A DNA stretch of 37,849 bases from Bacillus sp. MM2020_1 (GCA_011250595.1 JAANMP010000047.1:1-37849), one strand, 5' to 3'. Numbered from the stretch's first letter, positions 26,622 through 35,932 are shown. The notes: a model not told the origin generated them from the sequence alone. Numbers and translations are program-made.

Positions 26622-28218
26622 TCTCGGTACCCACCCCTTCATATGGTATATAAACGGTAAAGACGGTTCCTTTTCCAGGCTTTGATGAAAGAATTAATTC
26701 CCCTTCCAACTTCTTAACCGCTTGCGAAACGAGATACAGCCCTAGCCCTCTATTTTCACCATTTGTGGAGAAGCCTTTATTAAAAATTTGGTTTTGTAGT
26801 TCTTCACTCATTCCAGTGCCCGTATCTTTTATTTCGATGGTTAAAATATCATCTCCATATTCGAAACCTACCGCTATTTTCTTGACTGGACTATCAGTCA
26901 CCGCCTTGATGGCATTATCAACTAAATTGCCAACGATGGTAATGAGTTCATGTGTAACATCAGAAACAGCGGGCTGCACGAGAGGCTGCGCGCAGGAAAC
27001 TGATAACTCTACTCCTGTTTCCCTTGCATAACTCAACTTTCCAATTAAAAAACCGGCAAAAACCGGGTCCTTTATCTTATTGGTAACAAAGCCAATTTCG
27101 CTATTACGATGGTCAACCGTTTCACTGATATACTCGACCACCTTTTCATAATGGCCAGTATGGACCATTCCTAGGATTACATGAAGTTTATTCATAAACT
27201 CATGTGCCTGTGCCCGAAGTGTGTCGGCGTAGGTTCTAACCCCTGTCAGTTGTTCAGCAAGCACCTGCATTTCCGTTTTATCGCGAAAAGTAGCAATGGC
27301 GCCGACTACTTTATTTCCAACTATTACAGGGACTCGGTTGGTTAAAATGGTCATCCCATTGATATTCTGTTCTTCATCCAATTCAGGTTTACCTGTTTTT
27401 AATAAATCAGTCAAGCGCGTAGTGGACATGTATTCTTCTATATTTATCCCCACTGGGTTATCTTTCAAGCCTGCTTTATCAAACAGCTTTAATGCTGCTC
27501 GATTGACGAGTGTTATGTTCGACTCTTGATCAACGGCGACAATTCCCTCACGCACCGATTGAAGCATCGCACTTCGTTCCTCTAGTAATTTCGAAATGGC
27601 AAACGGCTCAAGTCCAAGTAAGATTTTTTTAATATATCTTGCCAAAATAACCGCTCCGAGAACACCAATTAAGATTCCAAACAACGTCCCAATAAAAATC
27701 CCGGTTCTGCTTTTAGCGACGGCCTTATCCACATTAGCGAGTGAAATCCCAACAGCTACTGCCCCGATTTGTTTCCCTGTTGCATCCTTAATTGGCGTAA
27801 ACGAACGCAGGGAAGGTCCCAAGGATCCCTTTGAAATCGACTGATGCTCTTTCCCTTGTAGGACAGGCCCTTCATCGCCGCCCTTGAATTGCAATCCTAC
27901 CTCTTTACTATCAGGATGGGATTTCCGAATCCCATTCATATCCATTACAACAATGAAGTAAACGTTTGTGACCTTTCTCATTTCATTAGCAAACGTTTGA
28001 ATATCCCTTTCATCCCGCTCTCCATTCATTGCATCAATCACCAGCGGACTATGGGCAACCATTCTTGCTACATTTCTTGCTTGTTCCGCCTGACCTTTTT
28101 CTGTCTGCAAAGCAATTCTTGAGCTTATAAGTAAATCAGTGATCAAAAGTGACAAAGTCACCACAACACACACAAATATGATAATTACCGACTGTAAACT
28201 CCATCTTCCCTTTCTCAT
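26599..28218 (-). CDS. malK: sensor histidine kinase, CitA/DcuS family (MalK-like)
   Basis: This is the membrane sensor for extracellular malate (539 residues). A first helix (about residues 8-32) and a second (about 172-194) enclose an extracytoplasmic PAS/CitA domain with the typical VGISLANVDK close. A cytoplasmic PAS domain follows (EGIVAVDQESNITLVNRAA). The kinase begins with His339 in RAQAHEFMNKLHVILGM and ends with N, G1 and G2 boxes (NLVDNAIKA, DTGTGM, GLGLYLV). ATG 28218 follows GGAGGGG by six bases. It is preceded by the TSUP permease by 28 bases and followed by the regulator. Confidence 0.93.
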   Translation of the reverse strand: MRKGRWSLQSVIIIFVCVVVTLSLLITDLLISSRIALQTEKGQAEQARNVARMVAHSPLVIDAMNGERDERDIQTFANEMRKVTNVYFIVVMDMNGIRKSHPDSKEVGLQFKGGDEGPVLQGKEHQSISKGSLGPSLRSFTPIKDATGKQIGAVAVGISLANVDKAVAKSRTGIFIGTLFGILIGVLGAVILARYIKKILLGLEPFAISKLLEERSAMLQSVREGIVAVDQESNITLVNRAALKLFDKAGLKDNPVGINIEEYMSTTRLTDLLKTGKPELDEEQNINGMTILTNRVPVIVGNKVVGAIATFRDKTEMQVLAEQLTGVRTYADTLRAQAHEFMNKLHVILGMVHTGHYEKVVEYISETVDHRNSEIGFVTNKIKDPVFAGFLIGKLSYARETGVELSVSCAQPLVQPAVSDVTHELITIVGNLVDNAIKAVTDSPVKKIAVGFEYGDDILTIEIKDTGTGMSEELQNQIFNKGFSTNGENRGLGLYLVSQAVKKLEGELILSSKPGKGTVFTVYIPYEGVGTENDPGNDC

Positions 28219-28246
28219 CTTTCCCCTCCACCTTTGCAATCGCTAC

Positions 28247-28999
28247 TTAACTAATAAGCATGATAGCTCCTGCCATAATTGGGGTTATCACCATCGCACT
28301 TTTTAAGACCGGCTGAGGAGCAAGGGCAGTAAATTTAGCCCCAACATAGGAGCCAATCATTGTCCCCGCCACTACTTCAACTAACAGGGTAAAGTTCAAG
28401 TAGCCCTGAAAATAATAGCCGACGCCTCCCGCTAAAGCGATTGGCAGTATTACAAGCATGGTTGTACCCACAGATTGTTTAAGTGAAAGCCCTAATATTA
28501 GAAGCAGTCCAATTTGAATGAACGGTGCTGCACCAATTCCAAATGTACCAGACAACAATCCGGTAACAATTCCGACACCGGCCGCTTTCTTTATGAGAAG
28601 AAAAGTGCTGTTTGTCTCACCTTTGTCATTTGCCTTTATTTTTTGAACAATAAATAAGCGGACAATTAAGATGACAGCAGATAGAAATAACATCCCTGCT
28701 GTTAACCAATGCAAAGAGTGCATCGGAATGATACCTGCCAGTTTTGAACCTAAAAAGGAAGCAACTGCACCAAAACCGCCTACGATTAGCCCTGTCTTTA
28801 TCGAGATATTTCCTTGACGAAAATGGCTGTAGGCACCTGATAAGCTAGTAAACACCATAGCTGCCAGTGAAGTTCCCAGCGCCATATGGATGGGTACTCC
28901 AAAAATAACGGTTAAAATAGCAATAATAAAGCCAGAGCCGCCTGCCCCGACAAATCCTAATAAAATCCCTAACACAAACATCGTCAGCACAATCGCCAA
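28247..28999 (-). CDS. TSUP (TauE/SafE) family permease
   Basis: This membrane protein of about 250 residues has seven to eight hydrophobic helices and the two-fold repeat of the TSUP family (FVGAGGSGFIIAIL and SGTFGIGAAPFIQIG). Members move sulfite, sulfoacetate or other small organic anions. The start is uncertain: TTG at 28999 has GGAGG eight bases before it, while ATG at 29005 is too close to it and TTG at 29020 lacks one. It is the first gene of an operon with malK and malR, so a link to dicarboxylate uptake or efflux is inferred, not shown. Confidence 0.85.
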   Translation of the reverse strand: MAIVLTMFVLGILLGFVGAGGSGFIIAILTVIFGVPIHMALGTSLAAMVFTSLSGAYSHFRQGNISIKTGLIVGGFGAVASFLGSKLAGIIPMHSLHWLTAGMLFLSAVILIVRLFIVQKIKANDKGETNSTFLLIKKAAGVGIVTGLLSGTFGIGAAPFIQIGLLLILGLSLKQSVGTTMLVILPIALAGGVGYYFQGYLNFTLLVEVVAGTMIGSYVGAKFTALAPQPVLKSAMVITPIMAGAIMLIS

Positions 29000-29086
29000 C
29001 TCCATCCCCTCCGATAGCAAAACCCTAGATGATGACCTTCTAGGAAATGTTAGATTACTTGTTTAGATCGATAAAACAACTCAATT

Positions 29087-29147
29087 GCCAGTTACTACGG
29101 CTATCCGCCAGTAACTGGAGCCTATCCGCCAGTTATTTCGGCTTCCG
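29087..29147. repeat. three tandem units of 20-21 bp
   Basis: Three imperfect units beginning GCCAGTTACT, GCCAGTAACT and GCCAGTTATT, each ending GGCTATCC or a variant, follow one another with 20 and 21 bases between starts. Units one and two also pair as a hairpin (CCAGTTAC/GTAACTGG). They lie in the spacer before the TSUP gene; no gene is visible in 29000-29217. Confidence 0.7.
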
Positions 29148-29217
29148 CAATATCTTTTATTATTATACTAAAAATTTACAAAGTATAGCTGAATTATACT
29201 CCAACCACCATAATTTG

Positions 29218-29252
29218 AAAGACTACCTCACAACTTAAATGAGGTAGTCTTT
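29218..29252. terminator. terminator of malic enzyme 2
   Basis: AAAGACTACCTCA (29218-29230) and TGAGGTAGTCTTT (29240-29252) are a perfect 13-bp stem about 30 bases beyond the stop codon. T runs are short in both directions. Confidence 0.65.
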
Positions 29253-29284
29253 ACATAAAAGCTATTATTTTTTTGGTAACTCTT

Positions 29285-30532
29285 CTAAACAAGCACTGGT
29301 TGTTTTGCTGCTCCTAATGCTAACAGGCGTTGTTTAATTTCCTCAACATTGACAATTTTTTGGGCTACCTCAGTTTCCATTGCAGCGTAAGCGACTGCTG
29401 CTGCTACCTCTGCAGCCACACGAGGGTCAAATGGATCTGGAATGACATGATCGGCATGCAGCTCTTCATCAGGAATTAAACCTGCAATCGCATATACCGC
29501 GGCTAGCTTCATTTCCTCATTGATTTCTTTTGCACGGACATCTAAAGCACCGCGGAAAATGCCTGGGAAAGCCAGTACATTATTAACCTGATTCGGAAAA
29601 TCAGAACGCCCTGTGCCCACGACAAGCGCACCCGCTTCTTTTGCCACATCTGGCATGATCTCCGGTACCGGATTGGCCATGGCGAAAATAATCGGGTCAC
29701 GATGCATTGAAGCAACCATTTCCTTTGTCAAAGCCCCGGCAGCTGATACCCCGACAAACACATCGGCGTCGACAAGCGCATCGGCTAACGTTCCTTGTTT
29801 TTGCTCACGATTTGTCATCCGTGCCATTTCATCTTTGAATCGATTCATTCCGGCAGGGCGGCCTTCATAGATAATTCCTTTTGTATCACACAAAATAGCA
29901 TCCTTAACACCCATATGTAACAAGAGCTTAACAATCGCTACCCCTGCTGCACCTGCTCCGTTAACGGCAACGCGAATATCTTCTATTCTTTTATCCGCCA
30001 ATTTTAATGCGTTGATTAATCCAGCCGCTGTTACAATTGCGGTTCCGTGCTGGTCATCATGAAAAACCGGAATCTCACAGGCTTTACGAAGGCGGTCTTC
30101 AATTTCAAAGCATTGCGGCGCAGCAATATCCTCCAGATTCACTCCCCCGAATGTTGGCTCTAGCAACTTGACGGTTTCGACAATCTGGTCTGTGTCCGTA
30201 GTGGCTAAGCAAATAGGAAAAGCGTCAACATCTGCGAACGACTTGAATAACACGGCCTTACCTTCCATCACAGGCATCGCAGCCTTTGGTCCTATTTTCC
30301 CTAGACCAAGAACCGCTGTTCCATTGGATACAACTGCGACAAGATTACCCTTCGATGTGTAATCATAGACTTTGCTTTCATCTTCAAAAATGTCCAAACA
30401 AGGCTCTGCCACACCAGGTGAATAAGCAAGACTTAAATCCCTTGCATTATGTACTGTAACCTTAGAATAAATCCCAACCTTTCCTTGATGTTCCTTGTGC
30501 ATTTTTAACGCTTCATCCCGCAAATTTGACAT
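29285..30532 (-). CDS. NAD(P)-dependent malic enzyme, YtsJ-like
   Basis: This second malic enzyme (415 residues) is a paralogue of the one at 23-24 kb. All catalytic features are kept: Tyr in [12 protein letters not shown], Lys in [10 protein letters not shown], the metal site in CFEIEDRL and FHDDQHGTA, the nucleotide fold in [16 protein letters not shown]. The N-terminus ([15 protein letters not shown]) and nucleotide region ([12 protein letters not shown]) are closer to B. subtilis YtsJ, the NADP-dependent housekeeping enzyme, than the first copy is. It has its own terminator and is transcribed alone from a spacer behind rex. NADP preference is an inference from likeness. Confidence 0.93.
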   Translation of the reverse strand: MSNLRDEALKMHKEHQGKVGIYSKVTVHNARDLSLAYSPGVAEPCLDIFEDESKVYDYTSKGNLVAVVSNGTAVLGLGKIGPKAAMPVMEGKAVLFKSFADVDAFPICLATTDTDQIVETVKLLEPTFGGVNLEDIAAPQCFEIEDRLRKACEIPVFHDDQHGTAIVTAAGLINALKLADKRIEDIRVAVNGAGAAGVAIVKLLLHMGVKDAILCDTKGIIYEGRPAGMNRFKDEMARMTNREQKQGTLADALVDADVFVGVSAAGALTKEMVASMHRDPIIFAMANPVPEIMPDVAKEAGALVVGTGRSDFPNQVNNVLAFPGIFRGALDVRAKEINEEMKLAAVYAIAGLIPDEELHADHVIPDPFDPRVAAEVAAAVAYAAMETEVAQKIVNVEEIKQRLLALGAAKQPVLV

Positions 30533-30642
30533 TGGATTTCCCCACTTTCCGATTTAGTAACCGCTTGCATTTTATCTACCTACATCTTAGTGCATGCCTT
30601 CGTCTTTTGATAGATTATGTAATTAAAAAAAGTAAAGTTTAA

Positions 30643-30689
30643 AAATACAAAAGGCCTTCCACAAAATTTGTGAAAAGCCTTTTGTATTT
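30643..30689 (-). terminator. terminator of rex
   Basis: AAATACAAAAGGC (30643-30655) and GCCTTTTGTATTT (30677-30689) form a long stem with CTTCCACA/TTTGTGAA inside. It starts three bases beyond the rex stop and ends in TTTTT on the minus strand. Confidence 0.85.
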
Positions 30690-30691
30690 AA

Positions 30692-31351
30692 TTATTCTTC
30701 TTCTTCTATTTCCACCGTCGGATAATGCTTTAAAAAGTAGACTAGGGACTGCAGTTCCACGGCTAAGTCAATATGATGAACCCTTATTAATGGCGGGACA
30801 TTTAACCTTGCCGGAGTGAAATTTAATATCCCTTTGATATTCGAATTGACGAGTCGATCGGTTATCATTTGAGCGACAGGAGCAGGAACCGTTAAGATGG
30901 CCACTGATATATTAGACTCTGATAAAACCTGCTCTAAATCATCCATAGCATGAACCGGTACCTCACGGATCGTTGTTCCCATCTTTTCCGGATCAACATC
31001 AAAAGCGCATTCTATTTTTGTGTTATTATTTTTTAAAAAATTATAGTTTAAAAACGCTGTCCCAAGATTACCGACCCCTATTAGGGCAACCTTTGTTAAT
31101 TCATCTTGATCTAAGGTTTTACGAAAGAAGGAAATCAAGTAATTAACATTATACCCATAGCCCTTTTTCCCTAATGCACCGAAATAGGAAAAGTCGCGGC
31201 GAATCGTTGCCGAGTCCACTTTAACTGCTTCACTCAATTCCGCTGAGGAGACCCTTTGCTTGCCGGAACTATGCAGGTTTTTTAAAAATCGATAATAGAG
31301 GGGCAGCCGTTTGGCTGTCGCCTGTGGTATTTTCGTTGTTTCATTACTCAT
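30692..31351 (-). CDS. rex: redox-sensing transcriptional repressor Rex
   Basis: Rex binds DNA when NAD+ is high and releases it when NADH rises, turning on fermentation and anaerobic genes. It has 219 residues. A winged helix covers about residues 1-80 ([17 protein letters not shown], then [20 protein letters not shown]). A Rossmann domain follows ([16 protein letters not shown]) and a domain-swapped C-terminal helix. The ATG at 31351 gives the usual N-terminus ([10 protein letters not shown]); an upstream GTG at 31363 is less likely. It follows moaC on the same strand by 35 bases. Confidence 0.97.
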   Translation of the reverse strand: MSNETTKIPQATAKRLPLYYRFLKNLHSSGKQRVSSAELSEAVKVDSATIRRDFSYFGALGKKGYGYNVNYLISFFRKTLDQDELTKVALIGVGNLGTAFLNYNFLKNNNTKIECAFDVDPEKMGTTIREVPVHAMDDLEQVLSESNISVAILTVPAPVAQMITDRLVNSNIKGILNFTPARLNVPPLIRVHHIDLAVELQSLVYFLKHYPTVEIEEEE

Positions 31352-31386
31352 AATCTCCCACACCCCATGAATGGTTTAATTAAAAA

Positions 31387-31884
31387 TTATTTAACCTTTT
31401 CATCTCTTTTAAAATCACCGTTTTTACCGCCCGTTTTTTCGACAAGATACGTCGGTCCGATCACCATACCTTTATCAACGGCTTTACACATATCATAAAC
31501 GGTTAAGGCACAAACAGAGGCTGCTGTTAACGCTTCCATTTCTACACCTGTATTTCCCTTCGTTTTAACTGCTGCAGCAATATATAAATGATAGTTCTCA
31601 TCCATGTCCTGTTCCCACGAGAAAGAAATATTAACCCCTGTTAATGGAATCGGATGGCACATTGGAATCAAATCCCATGTTTTTTTTGCTGCCATGACAG
31701 CTGCTACCTGGGCCACTGCTAAGACATCGCCCTTCTTCATCTCATTATTAGTTATTTTATCATAAATTTCCTTACTAACGGTAATGCTGGAATGAGCAAG
31801 TGCCGTACGTGCCGTTTCCGGCTTATCACTGACATCGACCATTTTTGCTCGGCCTTCTTCATTAAAATGCGTAAATTCTGCCAT
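31387..31884 (-). CDS. moaC: cyclic pyranopterin monophosphate synthase MoaC
   Basis: MoaC acts in molybdenum cofactor biosynthesis, closing the cyclic phosphate ring of precursor Z. It has 165 residues. [12 protein letters not shown] with the catalytic His, and [17 protein letters not shown] and [10 protein letters not shown], are conserved. ATG follows AGGAGG. It is not with other moa genes but with rex, as I remember from B. subtilis. Confidence 0.97.
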   Translation of the reverse strand: MAEFTHFNEEGRAKMVDVSDKPETARTALAHSSITVSKEIYDKITNNEMKKGDVLAVAQVAAVMAAKKTWDLIPMCHPIPLTGVNISFSWEQDMDENYHLYIAAAVKTKGNTGVEMEALTAASVCALTVYDMCKAVDKGMVIGPTYLVEKTGGKNGDFKRDEKVK

Positions 31885-32062
31885 ATAAAAAATCCTCCTA
31901 TCAAATCATACACTATTTTTCCTTCTATGTGTGTGAAACTTTGAACTAAATATTACATTTTTTGTCGATTTATGACCCTCACACCGCTATTATGGCGAGC
32001 AGTTTATTGCCGACCCACCGGGAATAAGGTACACTAATCCTATGTAATAGAGGTGAATGAGA

Positions 32063-33982
32063 ATGATTTTGCTACAGGTTAATCAATTACAAAAATTCTA
32101 TGGTGCTGACCTTATTTTATCGAATATTAAGCTCGAATTACAAACCCGTGACCGCGTCGCTCTGGTTGGACGTAATGGGGCCGGAAAATCGACATTATTG
32201 AAGATTATTGCCGGACACTTGTCGCATGATGGCGGGGAAATCATCAAGCCAAAAGAAGTAACGATCGGTTATTTAGCTCAAAATACCGGGTTAGAATCAT
32301 CGTTATCCATATGGGATGAAATGCTGACGGTTTTTGAACCGCTGCGTTTAATGGAAAAATCACTCCGCACACTTGAAGAACAAATGGCGGACCCCAATGT
32401 TTTTGAAGACAATGGAAAATATGAACGAATCCTAAAAGAGTACGATTATCTTCAGGTGAAATTTAAAGAACAAGGAGGTTATCAATACGAAGCAGAGATG
32501 CGCTCCGTCCTGCATGGATTGAATTTCCATGACAGATCCTTAATGATATCCAGTCTCAGCGGCGGGCAGAAAACACGGCTTGCCTTAGGTAAACTCCTAT
32601 TAACAAAGCCGGATATCTTAATTCTGGATGAGCCGACCAACCATCTTGATATTGATACACTTACATGGCTTGAGCAATATTTACAAAGCTATCATGGCGC
32701 AATTTTAATTGTTTCCCATGACCGTTATTTTTTAGATAAAGTTGTGACTCAAGTTTATGAAGTTTCCCGCAAACAAATCCAAAGGTTTTCCGGAAACTAT
32801 AGTTCTTACCTTGATCAAAAGGCAGCAAATTATGAGCGTGATTTGAAGCTTTTCGAAAAACAACAGCAGGAAGTCGCTGATCTTCAGGATTTTATCCACC
32901 GGAATTTAGCCCGGGCATCGACAACTAAACGGGCCCAAAGCCGCCGCAAAAAGCTGGAGAAGATGGAGATGATCGACCGTCCATTAGGCGATGAAAAGTC
33001 TGCAACATTTTCGTTTGAAATTGAAAAACAAAGCGGCAATGACGTACTAACCGTCGATTCACTCGCTGTTGGATACAAGGGCGATAAAGTATCAGAGAAC
33101 ATTTCTTTTCGAGCCTTTAAAGGTGAGAGTATTGCATTAGTAGGACCGAATGGTATTGGCAAATCCACGCTTTTAAAAACAATTATTAAAAAGTTACCTG
33201 AACTTGCTGGAACCATTCTTTATGGGACAAATCTTCAGATTGGGTATTATGATCAGGAACAGGCTGAATTGACTTCTAATAAGCGGGTCTTAAATGAACT
33301 CTGGGATGATTATCCATTAAAAAATGAAAAAGAAATTCGTACCGTGCTCGGTAATTTCTTATTTTCCGGCGACGATGTCTTAAAAATTGTTTCCACCTTA
33401 AGCGGCGGCGAAAAAGCCCGCCTGGCTTTAGCTAAACTAATGTTGGAGAAAGCCAATGTTTTAATTTTGGACGAGCCTACGAACCATCTTGACTTAGATA
33501 GTAAGGAAGTTTTAGAGAATGCATTAATCGATTACCCAGGCACGATATTGTTTGTCTCACACGACAGGTATTTTATTAACCGCATCGCCACAAAGGTCTT
33601 AGAACTTAGTCGTCAGGGAAGTACAGAATTCCTCGGAGATTATGATTATTATCTAGAGAAGAAATTAGAGCAAGAAGAACTTGCCGCACTGGCGCTAGCC
33701 GCTGCCGTAAAAAAGTCAGCACAAACAGAGGCTGCTGAGAAAAACTCTTATCAACAGGATAAGGAAAGTAAAAAACAAGAGCGTCAGCGAAAAAGGAAAT
33801 TAGAAGAAATGGAACAGCGGATTGAAGAACTTGAAGAACAAATTCAAGAATTCGAACAGCAATTATGTGAGCCGGAAATTTTTCAAAATCATGAAAAAGT
33901 AATGGAAATCAACCTAAATAGCGAAAAAGCGAAGTCCGAGCTCGAGCAATTAATGGAAGAATGGGCGGAGCTTGCTGAGTAA
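32063..33982 (+). CDS. ydiF: ABC-F family ATPase (YdiF)
   Basis: This 639-residue soluble protein carries two ABC domains and no membrane part, which marks the ABC-F family of ribosome-associated translation factors. Walker A motifs are GRNGAGKST and GPNGIGKST; signatures are LSGGQKTRLAL and LSGGEKARLAL, each followed by LILDEPTNHLD. The linker (about residues 245-315) is basic, and the C-terminus from about 555 is a charged coiled coil (RQRKRKLEEMEQRIEELEEQ). I take ATG 32063, seven bases after AGGTG, over 32057, which is too close. Transcribed away from moaC. Its role, whether ribosome rescue or antibiotic protection, cannot be told. Confidence 0.94.
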   Translation: MILLQVNQLQKFYGADLILSNIKLELQTRDRVALVGRNGAGKSTLLKIIAGHLSHDGGEIIKPKEVTIGYLAQNTGLESSLSIWDEMLTVFEPLRLMEKSLRTLEEQMADPNVFEDNGKYERILKEYDYLQVKFKEQGGYQYEAEMRSVLHGLNFHDRSLMISSLSGGQKTRLALGKLLLTKPDILILDEPTNHLDIDTLTWLEQYLQSYHGAILIVSHDRYFLDKVVTQVYEVSRKQIQRFSGNYSSYLDQKAANYERDLKLFEKQQQEVADLQDFIHRNLARASTTKRAQSRRKKLEKMEMIDRPLGDEKSATFSFEIEKQSGNDVLTVDSLAVGYKGDKVSENISFRAFKGESIALVGPNGIGKSTLLKTIIKKLPELAGTILYGTNLQIGYYDQEQAELTSNKRVLNELWDDYPLKNEKEIRTVLGNFLFSGDDVLKIVSTLSGGEKARLALAKLMLEKANVLILDEPTNHLDLDSKEVLENALIDYPGTILFVSHDRYFINRIATKVLELSRQGSTEFLGDYDYYLEKKLEQEELAALALAAAVKKSAQTEAAEKNSYQQDKESKKQERQRKRKLEEMEQRIEELEEQIQEFEQQLCEPEIFQNHEKVMEINLNSEKAKSELEQLMEEWAELAE

Positions 33983-33984
33983 CC

Positions 33985-34134
33985 CGAAAAGCGGAAACGC
34001 CCGTTTAGCAGCGTATGGACTGGAGCGCTTCGACTGAGATAAAGGAAACACGGAGAGCGATAGCGAACCGATGTTGACTTATCGTAGGGAGGAGAGCGAA
34101 GTCCACTAGATGCTGGGCGTTGGAGCTAGACAAT
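33985..34134. repeat. dispersed intergenic repeat, copy 2 (AAAGCGGAAACGCC type)
   Basis: It begins CGAAAAGCGGAAACGCCCG and ends GGGCGTTGGAGCTAGACAAT, like the element at 19056-19176. The middle is different and longer (GGAGCGCTTCGACTGAGATA, then GGAGGAGAGCGAAGTCC). It starts two bases after the ydiF stop. The two copies show a conserved-end, variable-core architecture. Confidence 0.8.
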
Positions 34135-34167
34135 AAAAAAGTTCAAGATAATTATTCTATACTTATG

Positions 34168-34194
34168 AAAAACCAGGCAATGCCTGGTTTTTTG
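34168..34194 (+). terminator. terminator of ydiF
   Basis: AACCAGGCA (34171-34179) and TGCCTGGTT (34181-34189) form a stem with T run after it. It lies beyond the dispersed repeat, so the repeat is part of the ydiF transcript. Confidence 0.75.
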
Positions 34195-34256
34195 TTTATA
34201 ATAATACAAGTATCGACAAATTCCGCTAAAATCCCAAGATTACTAAAGTTGTACAC

Positions 34257-34381
34257 TTTTCCACAAGTTTATACACACTACAAACAGGATAGCTCCAATG
34301 CTTTTTTTAGTTTTCCACATTATCCACATTAAACACCTTACTTATCCACATTATCCACAGATAACACCCCGCTTATCCACA
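34257..34381. promoter_or_regulatory. DnaA-box cluster between ydiF and tsaD
   Basis: Seven DnaA-box-like 9-mers lie in 125 bases, all on the plus strand. Four match TTATCCACA exactly (34320-34328, 34342-34350, 34351-34359, 34373-34381). One is TTATACACA (34269-34277), which fits TTATNCACA. Two are TTTTCCACA (34257-34265, 34311-34319). Boxes three and four overlap by no base and touch almost end to end, as do five and six. B. subtilis has several such clusters away from oriC, and I recall one at the gcp (tsaD) locus. This spacer is otherwise without genes between the two terminators. Confidence 0.85.
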
Positions 34382-34422
34382 TTCACCAGATTTCCATCTG
34401 TATTTTTATAAAATCTTATCAA

Positions 34423-34450
34423 CAAAAAAACTCTTCTTATCCAGAAGAGT
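34423..34450 (-). terminator. terminator of the tsa operon
   Basis: On the minus strand ACTCTTCT, GGATA, AGAAGAGT run into seven T, directly after the tsaD stop codon. Confidence 0.85.
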
Positions 34451-34451
34451 T

Positions 34452-35474
34452 TTAGTTATATAATTCGATATCCAGTCCGGGATTAGCGTTTAACGTCAAA
34501 TTTGCTCGAATTCCCTTTTCAAACATGACACTGCCTGCCGCAGCAATCATGGCTGCATTATCAGTACATAACGATAGAGGCGGGATCACTAATTCAATAC
34601 CCGGCTTATCTGAAAAGGCCTTCTCTAACGCATTTCTTAGCCCCTTATTAGCAGCAACTCCGCCAGCAACTAATACCTGCTCTACACCGTATTCCGCGAC
34701 AGCCTTCATTGTTTTTGTTACTAGCACTTCAATGACGCTTTCTTGAAAGCTTGCTGCCAGGTCCTCAGGGGCGATGATTTCACCGCGTTGCTCAGCATTA
34801 TGGACAGTATTTATGACCGCTGATTTTAAACCGCTAAAGCTAAAATCATACGAGCCTTCCTCTAACCATGCTCTTGGTAAGTTTATCGTCGGATTTCCAG
34901 CTTGCGCCAAACGGTCTATATGGGGACCGCCGGGGTAAGGCATGCTTAACGTCCTCGCAACCTTGTCGTAGGCTTCCCCGGCGGCGTCGTCCCTTGTTTC
35001 ACCAATGACTTCAAAATGTCCATGTTCCTTCATATAAACGAGCTCTGTATGCCCGCCGGAAACGACTAGAGCCAAAAGCGGGAACTTCAATTCTGTCACA
35101 AGTCTGTTCGCATAAATATGTCCTGCTATATGGTGGACAGGAACCAGTGGCTTGTTTTGAGCAAACGCCAAGGCTTTTGCGGCATTTACCCCAATTAAAA
35201 GGGCACCAACCAGGCCCGGTCCCTCTGTGACAGCAATCGCATCAATCTCAGCAAACGTCATATTTGCTTGTTTCAATGCTTCCTCCGTAACAATGGTAAT
35301 TTGCTCTACATGGTGGCGGGAAGCTATTTCAGGGACCACACCCCCAAAACGTTTATGACTTTCAATTTGAGATGCGACTACATTCGCAACAATTTCACGG
35401 CCATTTTTTATGATGGCAACTGCCGTCTCATCACAGCTTGTTTCTATACCCATAATCCATTGATCTTTTTTCAT
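34452..35474 (-). CDS. tsaD: tRNA N6-adenosine threonylcarbamoyltransferase TsaD
   Basis: TsaD transfers threonylcarbamoyl to A37 of ANN-decoding tRNAs, with TsaB and TsaE. It is an ASKHA-fold metalloprotein (340 residues). [13 protein letters not shown] opens the fold; the metal-binding His pair is in ASRHHVEQI, and [12 protein letters not shown] and [11 protein letters not shown] are typical. The ATG at 35474 overlaps the rimI stop by four bases; an upstream GTG is possible. Formerly called gcp or ydiE. Confidence 0.98.
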   Translation of the reverse strand: MKKDQWIMGIETSCDETAVAIIKNGREIVANVVASQIESHKRFGGVVPEIASRHHVEQITIVTEEALKQANMTFAEIDAIAVTEGPGLVGALLIGVNAAKALAFAQNKPLVPVHHIAGHIYANRLVTELKFPLLALVVSGGHTELVYMKEHGHFEVIGETRDDAAGEAYDKVARTLSMPYPGGPHIDRLAQAGNPTINLPRAWLEEGSYDFSFSGLKSAVINTVHNAEQRGEIIAPEDLAASFQESVIEVLVTKTMKAVAEYGVEQVLVAGGVAANKGLRNALEKAFSDKPGIELVIPPLSLCTDNAAMIAAAGSVMFEKGIRANLTLNANPGLDIELYN

Positions 35475-35920
35475 AAATTTGCCCACATCACTAAACCATC
35501 TTCCTGATTATCTGAATAATAATTTTTGCGGATCCCGCCATTTTGAAAGCCGAGCTTCCGGTATAGAGATTGTGCCACATGATTGGTTACACGGACTTCA
35601 AGGGTCATACTCTTTCCCCCCATCTCTCTGGCAACTGACATCATTTTTCGCATGATTGCCTCACCAAGTTTCCTGCCCCTATATTCAGGCAGAATGGCCA
35701 CATTCGTTACATGGGCCTCATCAATTACAATCCATGCCCCACAATAACCGAGGATTTTACTATTTTCTTCAAGAACAATATAAACAGCAAATCGATTATT
35801 ATGTAATTCATTATAAAAAGCTTCACGACTCCAAGGAGTACTAAATGATGCATGTTCTACTTCTAAAATTTGCTCAATATCCTCATCCCTCATATTGCGA
35901 AAAACAAAAGAATCTACCAT
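35471..35920 (-). CDS. rimI: GNAT acetyltransferase RimI
   Basis: This 149-residue GNAT enzyme is the RimI type that acetylates the N-terminus of ribosomal protein S18 and perhaps others. The acetyl-CoA loop is in [14 protein letters not shown], and the C-terminal [13 protein letters not shown] and final tail with [13 protein letters not shown] are typical of RimI. It lies between tsaB (12 bases) and tsaD (ATGA overlap), a normal arrangement in Bacillus. Confidence 0.95.
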   Translation of the reverse strand: MVDSFVFRNMRDEDIEQILEVEHASFSTPWSREAFYNELHNNRFAVYIVLEENSKILGYCGAWIVIDEAHVTNVAILPEYRGRKLGEAIMRKMMSVAREMGGKSMTLEVRVTNHVAQSLYRKLGFQNGGIRKNYYSDNQEDGLVMWANL

Positions 35921-35932
35921 AACTCTCTATTC

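Noticed and set aside
29047..29238. 63-codon frame over the tandem repeat
   Set aside because: Its content is the repeat itself and there is no start signal.
30652..30675. TTCCACA/TTTGTGAA near rex as a Rex operator
   Set aside because: The half-sites are in the wrong order (a Rex site is TTGTGA...TCACAA) and the sequence is the core of the rex terminator.
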